DNA of 31,472 nucleotides from IMG/VR virus record IMGVR_UViG_3300034790_000061, positions 1-31,472 of that record, one strand, 5' to 3'. Below are positions 1 to 7,754 of the stretch, one piece after another. The notes beneath the pieces are model-generated. The model worked only from the letters and a program-made list of their open reading frames with translations. It was not told the DNA's origin and made no database searches. How positions within the stretch are numbered: position 1 is the first letter of the stretch; every line of letters begins with the position of its first letter. The position numbers and the translations under genes are program-made. Source of the DNA: a virus.

Positions 1-928
1 CAAGATGCCATAATGGATAGTACAATGTTGCTGCACCACCTCGTACACCACCCTGTGAACAACTTTTAACTGCTGATTGAAACATCTTGTAAAAAGGAAT
101 AACACCTGTATGTGCTGCATCACCATTGCGAATAGGAGAGTTAATTGCACGAATGCGTCCTGCACCAATTCCAATTCCTGCTTTTTGTGATACATACTTT
201 ACAATCGCATTTGATGTTGCATTAATACTATCTAGACTATCATCTGACTCAATTAAAACACATGAACTAAACTGACGCACATTTGTACGAACACCAGCCA
301 TGACAGGAGTAGGTAACGAGATATCAAAGTTACTAATTGCATCATAATAATCTTTAACCCATTTCATACGATTAGTTGTGTAACTACCAAACAAAGTTGC
401 AGCAATCATCATATACGCGATTTGTGGCGTTTCAAATATTTGACCAGTTACTCGGTTTTGTACCAAGTATTTTCCACGAAATTGCTCCATACCAACATAT
501 GCAATGTGGTTGTCGCGATCATGCTTGATATAACTGTTTAGTTGATCAAGTTCATCCGATGTATACAATTCAAGAATTTCATCATCGTAATATCCACGAT
601 CAATGTTATCTTCAATAACTCTAGACAAATGATCAGGTTCAAAGTCATTATATACTTGCTTGCGTAGATGATAATTAATCAAGCGCCCTGCTACCCATTG
701 ATAGTTTGGAGTTTCCTCTGTGATCAAATCTGCTGCTGCTTTAATTAATGTTTCTTGAATTTCATCAGTTGTTATTCCGTTATAAAACTGAATACTACTT
801 TTAATTTCCACTTCTGACGGACTGACGCCAGCAATATCATTGCAAGCATAAAACACAACCTTGTGTAATTTATCTAAGTCAAGTGGTTCTCTAGCGCCGT
901 TGCGCTTTTGTACCATTATTTCCTTCAT
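1..928 (-). CDS. nrdA: Ribonucleoside-diphosphate reductase class Ia, alpha subunit (N-terminal part)
   Basis: Reduces ribonucleoside diphosphates to deoxyribonucleotides for phage DNA synthesis, in the cytoplasm with the beta subunit NrdB. About 309 residues are visible and the gene runs off the left edge; the family is usually about 750-780 residues. The N-terminus is an ATP-cone (VQKRNGAREPLDLDKLHKVV, residues 6-25), followed by KYLVQNRVTG (about 153-162), the redox-active cysteine in SSCVLIE (Cys223, equivalent to E. coli Cys225), NATSNAIVKYVSQKAGIG and KSCSQGGVRGGAATLYYP. These match E. coli NrdA almost word for word. Start chosen at the ATG ending at 928 because AAGGA lies 5 bases upstream; an in-frame ATG four codons later is possible. 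No promoter of its own is seen, so it is probably read from upstream genes. NrdB is not in the window. Confidence 0.97.
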   Translation of the reverse strand, partial: MKEIMVQKRNGAREPLDLDKLHKVVFYACNDIAGVSPSEVEIKSSIQFYNGITTDEIQETLIKAAADLITEETPNYQWVAGRLINYHLRKQVYNDFEPDHLSRVIEDNIDRGYYDDEILELYTSDELDQLNSYIKHDRDNHIAYVGMEQFRGKYLVQNRVTGQIFETPQIAYMMIAATLFGSYTTNRMKWVKDYYDAISNFDISLPTPVMAGVRTNVRQFSSCVLIESDDSLDSINATSNAIVKYVSQKAGIGIGAGRIRAINSPIRNGDAAHTGVIPFYKMFQSAVKSCSQGGVRGGAATLYYPLWHL

Positions 929-959
929 TTATATCCTTACCTGTTTGGTTTCAATATTG

Positions 960-1403
960 TTATTTTACTAGATCGTCTGAATACCATGTATTCAAAATTT
1001 CACATTTGTCTAATACAGACACGTTATCTACTATACCATAATTATGATTTAATACATACTCATTATCTAATCGTATTACAAGTCCTACCTTTGATTTTCC
1101 TGCGTCTTGTACTAATAGTATATCACAAGACCAATCGCATAATTCCAATGTATATGCCATTCCAAGCGCAATCACATTTTCATCATATAGACCATGCCAT
1201 AATAGATCCCAAGGGTTGGGCCATTCTTCTGAACTGTATGGGTCTATTACTCTATTAGAAAGTGGTGCTAAACGCCACCAATCTACTAGGGTTTGTAAAA
1301 AATCTTCATCAGATATATCATCTAACTCGTTCAACTCGGTACGAAATGCTTTCCACTCCGTCAGTCGTTCTTTGGGCATTAATTGCCATATTGCTGAATT
1401 CAT
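960..1403 (-). CDS. Conserved phage protein of unknown function (147 aa)
   Basis: A soluble protein of 147 residues with no transmembrane segment. It is tryptophan-rich (VDWWRLAPLSNRVIDPY near 40-56, EEWPNPWDLLWHGLY near 59-73). Proteins with the same WP(D/N)PW layout are, from memory, common near structural genes of marine T4-like phages, but I know of no function. The ATG lies one base after the stop of the fibre-like gene upstream (TAGTATG), so the two are probably translated together, and nrdA follows after about 30 bases. No catalytic motif can be pointed to. Confidence is in the gene being real: the arrangement is compact, the length fits and the strand agrees. Confidence 0.8.
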   Translation of the reverse strand: MNSAIWQLMPKERLTEWKAFRTELNELDDISDEDFLQTLVDWWRLAPLSNRVIDPYSSEEWPNPWDLLWHGLYDENVIALGMAYTLELCDWSCDILLVQDAGKSKVGLVIRLDNEYVLNHNYGIVDNVSVLDKCEILNTWYSDDLVK

Positions 1404-1404
1404 A

Positions 1405-2292
1405 CTACAGTGTCGCTTTGAAGTTATCGGTTAACCATGCGAAATCTGCGTTTGCTGTGTCAGTGGTAGCATAGTGTAATGTAAATAAACCACTTGACAT
1501 TGTACCAGTAAATACATGATCTAATAAACTACCTGATGTAGTTGCATTATTTGTATAATTGTCAGAAATAGTATGTGTATTATTTGTTGCATTAACTGCA
1601 ATGCTCAATGAACCTTTACGAATATGCCCTGCTACGTTTCTTAATGAATAACGAATATCTGCGTTATCATACCTAGTTCCATCAAATGCAACAGGCAGTG
1701 CACCTGTGGTAGATGTTATTGCCACAAATCCAGGAACATCTACACCGACATCTGGCTCAAATAGAGGAATCTCAGAATTATACTCTAATGAGACATTTCC
1801 TGTTCCGACTGCCAAAGGATCTTTAACAACTACAGTTATCGTTGAATTATCAGTAGTAAATGCTGGTGATGTAAAAGTAACATTTGTACCAGTTAATGTC
1901 CAATCAGATGGTGATACATATAATGTACCATCAACATCTATTGAAACAATAGCATCAGTTGTTCCTATATCATATACTTGCTGTGAAGTTACAGATGAAA
2001 TAGGACTGAGTGCACGAATGAACGAGACTGTGAAATTATCTACTGTATAATCGGTTGCGTCTGCTTTGACAACCGTATCTACTGTTATTTTATAGGTGCT
2101 TGACGAAATATTATCTAAATCAACACCAAAGGTGAAGTCAGTTTTTGTACCATCTCCATCTTGCAATTCAGCCGTATTACCAATGAATAATCGTTTTGCA
2201 TCTAATGCATATCCTAATTCACCAGCCAGTAATATTGGAAGTTGGGCTAAATTACCGCTTCTTTGTTTTTGTATTTTTGTTTCAATTGCCAT
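1405..2292 (-). CDS. Tail fibre / virion surface-like protein
   Basis: 295 residues, probably a late structural protein. Residues 10-39 (SGNLAQLPILLAGELGYALD, then AKRLFIGN) resemble the N-terminal motif of phage fibre and tropism-determinant proteins, where a GELG(Y/F)..D..RL.IGN segment attaches the fibre or begins a beta-helix. The rest is rich in Thr, Ser, Val, Asn and Asp with beta-type alternation and no cysteine, as in fibres and adhesins. Start set at ATG 2290-2292, with AAAAAGGTG as ribosome site; an upstream in-frame GTG lies inside that site and is unlikely. A late promoter (AATAAATAC) lies about 25 bases upstream. Receptor-binding function is inferred only; it could be a neck or head decoration protein. 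Confidence 0.7.
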   Translation of the reverse strand: MAIETKIQKQRSGNLAQLPILLAGELGYALDAKRLFIGNTAELQDGDGTKTDFTFGVDLDNISSSTYKITVDTVVKADATDYTVDNFTVSFIRALSPISSVTSQQVYDIGTTDAIVSIDVDGTLYVSPSDWTLTGTNVTFTSPAFTTDNSTITVVVKDPLAVGTGNVSLEYNSEIPLFEPDVGVDVPGFVAITSTTGALPVAFDGTRYDNADIRYSLRNVAGHIRKGSLSIAVNATNNTHTISDNYTNNATTSGSLLDHVFTGTMSSGLFTLHYATTDTANADFAWLTDNFKATL

Positions 2293-2314
2293 TGTAATCA
2301 CCTTTTTAGTATAT

Positions 2315-2323
2315 GTATTTATT
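2315..2323 (-). promoter_or_regulatory. T4-type late promoter, AATAAATAC
   Basis: On the minus strand the sequence reads AATAAATAC, one mismatch from the T4 late -10 element TATAAATAC. It precedes the fibre-like gene ending at 2292, leaving a short leader that contains AAAAAGGTG. Late promoters of this class have no -35 box and need a phage late sigma factor with the sliding clamp. Confidence 0.7.
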
Positions 2324-2340
2324 AAATTCTGGTTCCAAAA

Positions 2341-3030
2341 TCATGAAATATTGTAAAATTCTTCCAATCTTTTTGCCCATTTTAGTTCCCATTCTGCGAA
2401 CTCTCCAATCTGCATTTCAAACAATTGCCACAGACCTTCTCTGCTACACATAAAAATAGCAACGTCTTTTATATCAGTTCCATACATTTCATTGTGTGCT
2501 AATGCATACGCTGTACACTGTAGAAAGTAATCACCAATCCATTCACGCCTCTTAGGCTTATTGGTTTGTTTGAAATCCATGACAGTGGGCTTACCTTTCC
2601 ACACACCTAATAAATCTGCTGAACCAGCATATAATTCAGGATAGCATAGACTAACTTCTGCTCCCCATACTTCATCTAGTTCAGCATCAATATTCTTTAT
2701 TACCACATCAGCCATCATACGAGATTGAAGTAATGTTTTACCAGTTTCTTCATTACCTACGTATTCTTCATTTTTAACATATGATTCTAGCATAGCGTGC
2801 ATCTGCGTGCCCACCTTTGATGCTTCGGTAACTATTTGTTGGGCGGCTTCATTACCTACACGTTTCTTCCAATCGGATAACATCTTTCGATCACGTGCTG
2901 GTTTTGTTGCAGACAGGACAGTGGTGACACTAGGTACAGGTTCACCATAGGGGTTCTTATATAAACGTTGACCGTTTACAGAAGTTCGTATTAATTCGCT
3001 ATAAGCGTAAGGAGTTGTTATATTTACCAT
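2341..3030 (-). CDS. PD-(D/E)XK exonuclease, MGME1/RecB-like
   Basis: 229 residues; a probable DNA exonuclease of the Cas4/RecB nuclease clan, closest in layout to mitochondrial exonuclease MGME1. Visible in order: PVPSVTTVLSATKP (31-44), LSDWKKRVG (51-59), VGTQMHAMLE with His78, GAEVSL with Glu125, GSADLLGVWKGKPTVMDFKQ (136-155) giving Asp139, Asp152 and Lys154, and Gln171 in YFLQCTAYALAH. Together these form the H, E/D, DxK and QxxxY motifs of the RecB nuclease family. Such nucleases are common in T4-like marine phages and probably work in recombination or host-DNA degradation. It has its own perfect sigma70 promoter, whose -10 box ends 6 bases before the ATG, so the message should be leaderless. 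No ribosome site is visible. Confidence 0.9.
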   Translation of the reverse strand: MVNITTPYAYSELIRTSVNGQRLYKNPYGEPVPSVTTVLSATKPARDRKMLSDWKKRVGNEAAQQIVTEASKVGTQMHAMLESYVKNEEYVGNEETGKTLLQSRMMADVVIKNIDAELDEVWGAEVSLCYPELYAGSADLLGVWKGKPTVMDFKQTNKPKRREWIGDYFLQCTAYALAHNEMYGTDIKDVAIFMCSREGLWQLFEMQIGEFAEWELKWAKRLEEFYNIS

Positions 3031-3036
3031 TTAGAT

Positions 3037-3065
3037 ATTATACTATAATAACATCTAAATGTCAA
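3037..3065 (-). promoter_or_regulatory. Perfect sigma70 promoter for the exonuclease gene
   Basis: On the minus strand TTGACA (3060-3065) is followed after exactly 17 bases by TATAAT (3037-3042). The exonuclease ATG starts at 3030, 6 bases past the -10 box, where transcription itself should start. This is an early/middle-type promoter read by host RNA polymerase. Confidence 0.92.
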
Positions 3066-3079
3066 GTGTTATTTACTAA

Positions 3080-3697
3080 TTACCAGTAAATGTACCATGA
3101 AAATGTTTTACCAGTTGCAGTATTGGTGATGCGCTCAATCTTAAAACCAAGATTGCTGAAATGTTGAATTACTGATACCATATCTGATGATTTTGCACGA
3201 TCTGTTTCAGTTCCTTGCCATACATTAAAATAACTAACACTTGTTGGGTTAGTTGCAGTAGATGTGCCAGGCGTTAATCCTAAACTAGCATTCGCTGTAC
3301 CAGTACCTATGACATATGACCATGTAGCAGAACCAGCAACCGTTATCTTTAAACGAAGTTGGTTGTTTTCTTTGTATGCAAGTACATTTGGAATTGGTGC
3401 ATCATTTATATCAGCGATTACCGCATTGAGACTCAAGCCAGTTGTACCTAATACAACAGTTACACCCTCAATAATTACAGTAGTAGCAGCAACAATTGTG
3501 GGATTTGTAACTGATCCAGACACGACTGCATCTGGCGTAGAATCTGTCATAGACGAACCATCAGAGACAGTTGTTTCATATAGACCAGTAACCGAACCTG
3601 CAATAATTGCTTTCATTATCGTTTCAGTTTCATTAAAGATAGTTAAATCTTGATTGCTATTTGCTCTTGCTTGTGATGCATTTAATCCTACACTCAT
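3080..3697 (-). CDS. Putative virion structural protein
   Basis: 205 residues. The N-terminus MSVGLNASQARANSNQDLTI (1-20) is alpha-helical. A Thr/Val/Ala-rich beta region follows, containing ALSLN..IADINDAPIPNV and TANASLGLTPGTSTAT (about 133-148), which resembles the LGLTxG segments of flagellin/hook-type and phage tail proteins. The C-terminus (VSYFNVWQGTETDRAKSSDM, then FSNLGFKIERITN and FSWYIYW) is a conserved ending I recall from virion proteins of T4-like marine phages. A good ribosome site (AAAAAGGA) lies upstream and overlaps the end of the preceding gene, so it is co-transcribed from the late promoter at 4848. The exact position in the particle is unknown. Confidence 0.65.
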   Translation of the reverse strand: MSVGLNASQARANSNQDLTIFNETETIMKAIIAGSVTGLYETTVSDGSSMTDSTPDAVVSGSVTNPTIVAATTVIIEGVTVVLGTTGLSLNAVIADINDAPIPNVLAYKENNQLRLKITVAGSATWSYVIGTGTANASLGLTPGTSTATNPTSVSYFNVWQGTETDRAKSSDMVSVIQHFSNLGFKIERITNTATGKTFSWYIYW

Positions 3698-3698
3698 G

Positions 3699-4013
3699 TT
3701 ATATGTCCTTTTTAACTTGCTTTCTTGCCATTTTATCTATGCGATTATCTTGTTGATCACGAGTCGGTTCAGAAGAAGATGAATCATCTCTTCCAAAAAA
3801 GATAACATCATCTTTAATATTATCTACGATGGGAATAGAATCCAATAGATCAAACAATATTGAATGATCTACTTCATTTCCCATTTCAGCAAGAGATTTG
3901 TGTAATGTATCAATACTCAAACTTGTCATACCTTCTGCTGATGCAACTGAAATAATATCAATGATAATTGATTTAATGTCACTTGTGTCTTCAACAATTT
4001 CAGAAAAACGCAT
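3699..4013 (-). CDS. Small conserved protein, unknown (104 aa)
   Basis: 104 residues with an acidic first two-thirds (MRFSEIVEDTSDIKSIIIDI, helical) and a short polar, basic tail (RDQQDNRIDKMARKQVKKDI). No domain is recognised. It lies between a helical acidic protein and a structural-type protein, with its start one base after the upstream stop region and its stop next to the downstream start. It therefore belongs to the late operon from 4848 and could be a head-core or assembly protein. That role is a guess from position. A GAGAA sequence serves as a weak ribosome site. Confidence 0.7.
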   Translation of the reverse strand: MRFSEIVEDTSDIKSIIIDIISVASAEGMTSLSIDTLHKSLAEMGNEVDHSILFDLLDSIPIVDNIKDDVIFFGRDDSSSSEPTRDQQDNRIDKMARKQVKKDI

Positions 4014-4014
4014 T

Positions 4015-4815
4015 TTAGTTTCTCAATGTAGCAAATGCTTGCTTTAGCAAATCTTTGCTGATTTTTCCGTCTTGTTGTGCTTCTTTAACCATGCGCATTG
4101 CAGAAAGATACTTATCTTCTTTCATTTCACGACCAATTGGGTTTTCTGCACCTGATGCTGCATCAACGCCTTCAAAATCATCGCCCATTTCCAATTCATC
4201 GTCTGATTCAAAATCATCGCCCATACCTAACTCGTCACCGAAATCAGTATCAAGTGTATCAACTGAACCACCTGCTTCAACTGGCTGACCTTGTGCAACT
4301 AATAATGCATTAGTAACTTCACTGTTAGCCGATTTAACTGCTGCTAGTGCTGCACCGATTGCTGCCTCAGATGCCATTGTGAATGCTTCTGCTTCTGCTG
4401 TACCTACTTCTTCTTTCATTGCGTTGGTGATGCTCATTAGGTCTTCAACTTGCATACTTGCTAAGTTTTCAGCCATTTTTTGTAAATCATCAGCCATTTG
4501 CTTTGCAGCGAGTAATACTTCTGCTTGATCTAAATCTTGGTTTTCTTGAATTTTCATTTTAGTACCTTGTGTTGTTTGTGTCACGTCTACCAGTACCATA
4601 TTGATACCTTCTGATATTAGAAGTAACTTTTGAAAATCTTTCGCACTAACGTCTACGCCAGATTCGCGTAATGCGGCTATACGAGAGTTAGTTGTTTCTT
4701 GAATTTTAACAAGTTTAGATTGCTCCATTCCGAAGTTGAATTTAATATCAAATACTTCGTTTAAGGCTTTAGTTAACTTGGTAAATTTGTCTTCCTGCAA
4801 ATCATGTAAAATCAT
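4015..4815 (-). CDS. Helical protein with acidic repeats; possible scaffold or virion protein
   Basis: 266 residues, mostly predicted alpha-helix (FTKLTKALNEVFDIKFNFGM, QENQDLDQAEVLLAAKQMAD) with many Ala, Glu, Gln and Met. Near residues 192-217 sits a duplicated acidic module (DELGMGDDFES / DELEMGDDFEG), mirrored in the DNA by an 18-bp perfect repeat. The C-terminus is amphipathic and basic (SAMRMVKEAQQDGKISKDLL). First gene after a consensus late promoter, with a GGAG ribosome site. The composition resembles phage scaffold/core proteins, but no homology is claimed. Confidence 0.7.
   Translation of the reverse strand: MILHDLQEDKFTKLTKALNEVFDIKFNFGMEQSKLVKIQETTNSRIAALRESGVDVSAKDFQKLLLISEGINMVLVDVTQTTQGTKMKIQENQDLDQAEVLLAAKQMADDLQKMAENLASMQVEDLMSITNAMKEEVGTAEAEAFTMASEAAIGAALAAVKSANSEVTNALLVAQGQPVEAGGSVDTLDTDFGDELGMGDDFESDDELEMGDDFEGVDAASGAENPIGREMKEDKYLSAMRMVKEAQQDGKISKDLLKQAFATLRN
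4171..4224. repeat. 18-bp direct repeat encoding the duplicated acidic module
   Basis: TTCAAAATCATCGCCCAT occurs at 4171-4188 and again at 4207-4224, in the same frame (36-base period, 12 residues). It looks like an internal duplication in the helical acidic protein. Confidence 0.85.
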
Positions 4816-4847
4816 TTTAGTGCTCCATTAAAATTATATATTATAAT

Positions 4848-4856
4848 GTATTTATA
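4848..4856 (-). promoter_or_regulatory. T4-type late promoter, TATAAATAC
   Basis: The minus strand reads TATAAATAC, an exact match to the T4 late -10 consensus. It lies 33 bases before the ATG of the helical acidic protein, with a GGAG site in the leader. It should drive the four-gene virion-type group 4815-3080. Confidence 0.85.
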
Positions 4857-4877
4857 CAAAAACTAAATTACTTCTTG

Positions 4878-6155
4878 TTAATTAAGTTGTAATATAGTAT
4901 TAGTGTAAGTGGTAACATAATCATGCACATCAAGTCGTCTTGAGTTCTTCCAATATTTTGTCATATCTCGTAATTGTGTTAATTTAAGTTGTTTTGATTC
5001 AATATTATTGTTTAATTCATTATATTGTGACTCTAACATCGCAAATACGTCTTTGACTGTATTAATAAATTTTCCATTATATTGTTCTACCGATAATTTA
5101 AATTGTGCAAACGTATCCGCATCAATAAGTCCAGGTTCCATTCCCGATGGTGACGAGGCTAATACTACTTCTATGCCATTCGCAGTTATGTGAGGTAAAT
5201 GCTCTTCTGCATATTTGAATATATCTATTATTTTATGTACATTCAATACATGCATAACTGTACTAATTTCTAATGATATTGTTTGAATGTAGTTCTCGTT
5301 GTCAACTATTGCATCATGTATAGTGATATGGTTGTTCATTAGTTTAGGGAATTTAACAGGATATCTAATATATTCCGTTAATTCATCTACCGCATCAATA
5401 CTCAATACCATTATAAATTTCTTAAATTGTCCCATTAGTGGTAGAATAGGAATTGAACTTACTGTACCATTGGTAACTACTACGACTTGTATATTTTTTG
5501 AATAATCTGATTCAACTAAAAATTCCAACCAAGACTTGAATCCTGGCAATAGCATTGGTTCACCACCTGTTGTTTTAAATCTACGAATATCTCCTGCTAC
5601 TAATTTTAGTTGTTCTAATTCATGATCATCAAAATCAATTAATACAGTTTCTGGAGTAAGCCATATATCTTTAAGTAACGCTGGGATTTCATAATCATGT
5701 CGTTCTTGGGAAATTATACTTGAAGATGATGCAGAACACATTACGCACCCCATATTACACTTATTGCCAAACTTGATGTCTAATGTCTTTAATTGAACAG
5801 TACCTTTCTGTACAATACTGTTAAATAATTCAGGATTATTTGAACGTACTTGATTAGAAGATTCTAATCTCATTGATGTACCAGTTATTGATTCAAATGA
5901 TATGCATTTTGTACATGCGTTGATTGGTGCGCCACTTAGTGCTTTTTCACGTATTTCACCAAATGTACGATGATTAAAGAAAATATCTTTATGTGATTGA
6001 TTTTGTTTTTCTGCTGACGATACGACTATCTCACTATTACAACATAACAGGACGTTGTTAGCAGTGTCATTGCAAATTTCAATAAATGGCTTAACACAAA
6101 ATGATTCCCCATAGAGTACATTAAACTCTTCAAGACTTAGATTGTCTTGTTTCAT
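4878..6155 (-). CDS. Radical SAM protein, twitch/SPASM type
   Basis: 425 residues. The radical SAM cluster motif NKCNMGCVMCSASSS has Cys133, Cys137 and Cys140 (CxxxCxxC). The S-adenosylmethionine-binding GGEP motif is in FKTTGGEPMLLPG (about 193-205), and the strand VVVVTNGT follows. Ahead of the core, residues 20-84 hold further cysteines (Cys20, 28, 38, 39, 81, 84: SFCVKPF, NVLLCCNSE, CTKC) in the pattern of an N-terminal twitch/SPASM-like second iron-sulfur cluster. That architecture occurs in phage and environmental proteins called twitch-domain radical SAM proteins; as far as I know the substrate is unknown. Related SPASM enzymes usually modify peptides. A strong AAGGA ribosome site precedes the ATG. 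A second radical SAM system occurs at 30278-31364. Confidence 0.88.
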   Translation of the reverse strand: MKQDNLSLEEFNVLYGESFCVKPFIEICNDTANNVLLCCNSEIVVSSAEKQNQSHKDIFFNHRTFGEIREKALSGAPINACTKCISFESITGTSMRLESSNQVRSNNPELFNSIVQKGTVQLKTLDIKFGNKCNMGCVMCSASSSSIISQERHDYEIPALLKDIWLTPETVLIDFDDHELEQLKLVAGDIRRFKTTGGEPMLLPGFKSWLEFLVESDYSKNIQVVVVTNGTVSSIPILPLMGQFKKFIMVLSIDAVDELTEYIRYPVKFPKLMNNHITIHDAIVDNENYIQTISLEISTVMHVLNVHKIIDIFKYAEEHLPHITANGIEVVLASSPSGMEPGLIDADTFAQFKLSVEQYNGKFINTVKDVFAMLESQYNELNNNIESKQLKLTQLRDMTKYWKNSRRLDVHDYVTTYTNTILQLN

Positions 6156-6172
6156 TAGTTAGTCCTTATTAA

Positions 6173-6760
6173 TTACAATAACTTTTTGATTGCAGTCTTC
6201 ATTTTGTGCATTTTGTCAGATGCGACACTGTGCTTTGCTGCTGCGATATCTGATTCAACGCTTTCAGTTAATGTCTTCTGTCTTCTTTTTTGCTTTGCTG
6301 CTTCTTCTAGTGCAGATGCATATCGTGAATCATACTCGGTGATCGCTTTAGATTTACTTGCATCATTCTTGAATAATTCATTCTTTATGATTGCCATTGC
6401 TGACTCAAATAATGCTAGATTTTCATATCTACGGATACCATTTTCTACTACCGTATAATACGTTTTTACATAACCAGATATATTGTGTCTTTCTAATACG
6501 ATATTAAACTTATCAATACCTACACTATCTGTTGCCTTGTTAACCGATTCTGACTCGGTTACAATATTAGTTGCTGCTGTATCAGTCGCATCTTGTACTT
6601 TATGTAACTTAGCCAAAATGTTATACATCTCCGTAGCATCTTTACTGATATTAGTTGGTACTGAATTACCAGATGCATCAACCACTGGTGCTGATTTATT
6701 GTTAGTTGCATTCTCTAGATTCTGCAATATTTTAAGCATGTCCTGCGATTCGTTATTCAT
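6173..6760 (-). CDS. Conserved phage protein, unknown (195 aa)
   Basis: 195 residues, mainly helical. It has a short helix at the N-terminus (SQDMLKILQNLENATNN), a low-complexity middle and a conserved-looking core (HNISGYVKTYYTVVENGIRR, ALFESAMAIIKNELF, ITEYDSRYASALEEAAKQKR). The C-terminus is basic. Its ATG overlaps the upstream stop by one base (TAATG), indicating translational coupling. Proteins of this build occur in marine T4-like phages without a known role; a virion or head-assembly role is possible from the neighbourhood. No catalytic motif is seen. Confidence 0.75.
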   Translation of the reverse strand: MNNESQDMLKILQNLENATNNKSAPVVDASGNSVPTNISKDATEMYNILAKLHKVQDATDTAATNIVTESESVNKATDSVGIDKFNIVLERHNISGYVKTYYTVVENGIRRYENLALFESAMAIIKNELFKNDASKSKAITEYDSRYASALEEAAKQKRRQKTLTESVESDIAAAKHSVASDKMHKMKTAIKKLL

Positions 6761-6969
6761 TACAAACTACCTCTAAGTCTCTTATAATATACTTTGCCTT
6801 CCCTAACTACTCTTGTTAGAACACCCTTTGATACTAATGACTTAGCAACAAATGCTTCGCGTTCAGTAAAATCTGATTTACATGTTTCTTCAACGATCTT
6901 ATCATACACTGTATATTCAGTATTTGATAATATGATTGAAATTCCACCAGGACACTCAACAAGTTTCAT
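6760..6969 (-). CDS. Small protein, winged-helix-like (69 aa)
   Basis: 69 residues. The second half (TEREAFVAKSLVSKGVLTRV followed by REGKVYYKRLRG) has the helix-turn-helix plus beta-wing shape of small winged-helix DNA-binding domains, with the wing VVREGKVYYKRL. This is a reading of the pattern only. It is coupled at both ends: its ATG overlaps the stop of the acidic protein upstream and its stop overlaps the next ATG (TAATG). If the fold is right, it could be a small regulator or a structural adaptor. Confidence 0.65.
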   Translation of the reverse strand: MKLVECPGGISIILSNTEYTVYDKIVEETCKSDFTEREAFVAKSLVSKGVLTRVVREGKVYYKRLRGSL

Positions 6970-7754
6970 TACTTTATGCCCGCTAGTTTCTTCAATCTGG
7001 CAATCTCGCTTGCATTATCATCTGCTGCTTCTGAATTACTTGCTGATGCATCTGAGTTTGCGTCTTGCTGTGCATCATCTGGATCTTTTGCCATAGTACG
7101 ACCAGTAGACACAGAGTTACTACCATATGATGAATTACCACCCGGCGCGCCTGCTACTCTACGCTCTTCAAGTTCGTGTCCCCATCCTTTATCTTTTAGT
7201 TCTAAATGTAATTCTTCTGTATCTGCATACTTTTCTTCTTTACCATCTTTGCTGTACATCATATGCGGTTCAAATGCTTCGTCGGCTGCTTCATCAACAG
7301 TATCTTCTTCTTCACCATCACGCTTATCTTTTAAATTCGCTACAACGCCAGGAGACTGCATCTCTTGCATTCTGTCATCTTTGTCATACTGAATATATTC
7401 GTCATAAGACAAATAGTAATCAGTATCTGGATCATAATATTTACCTTCACGTGGGTCATAATATACTACTTTACCAGATCGCAATGGAAACGGACCTTCT
7501 AATCCTTCACGCTCTTGATAACGCTCTCTATCCATTGGAGGAAGAATAGTGTATCCTTCTTCTAAATCTAGTGTGATATATTTAGTGAATAAGTCTTTGT
7601 CGTTATTCTTTAGTGCATTAGTTAACTGCAATGTACCAGAAAAATTCAAGTCTCTAAGTTCTGCACTAATCTGCTCATCAGTTAATTCTACACCAAAATT
7701 CTCAAGTGCAAAATCTCGTACTGTATGTATAATACTATTATTCTTGATTTCCAT
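6969..7754 (-). CDS. Acidic Tyr/Asp-rich protein with RLKKLAGIK tail
   Basis: 261 residues. Residues 1-60 are a compact helical region. Residues 75-125 are rich in Tyr, Asp and Arg (VVYYDPREGKYYDPDTDYYL). The second half is low-complexity and acidic (DGEEEDTVDEAADEAFEP; later DDAQQDANSDASASNSEAAD). The last residues, EIARLKKLAGIK, resemble a short conserved C-terminal tail I recall on several unrelated proteins of marine T4-like phages. Function unknown; the disordered acidic half would suit a scaffold or a partner for the very basic protein encoded next to it. It is coupled to both neighbours by TAATG overlaps. Confidence 0.72.
   Translation of the reverse strand: MEIKNNSIIHTVRDFALENFGVELTDEQISAELRDLNFSGTLQLTNALKNNDKDLFTKYITLDLEEGYTILPPMDRERYQEREGLEGPFPLRSGKVVYYDPREGKYYDPDTDYYLSYDEYIQYDKDDRMQEMQSPGVVANLKDKRDGEEEDTVDEAADEAFEPHMMYSKDGKEEKYADTEELHLELKDKGWGHELEERRVAGAPGGNSSYGSNSVSTGRTMAKDPDDAQQDANSDASASNSEAADDNASEIARLKKLAGIK

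Noticed and set aside
3069-3105. AT-only hairpin TTTACT...AGTAAA after the structural protein stop
   Set aside because: Stem is six A/T pairs and no T-run follows; too weak to call a terminator.
3264-3653. 129-codon plus-strand frame
   Set aside because: Complement of the beta-rich structural protein; no promoter or ribosome site.
7127-7549. 140-codon plus-strand frame
   Set aside because: Opposite the acidic Tyr/Asp-rich gene; Leu/His-rich low complexity, no start signals, typical of a shadow frame.
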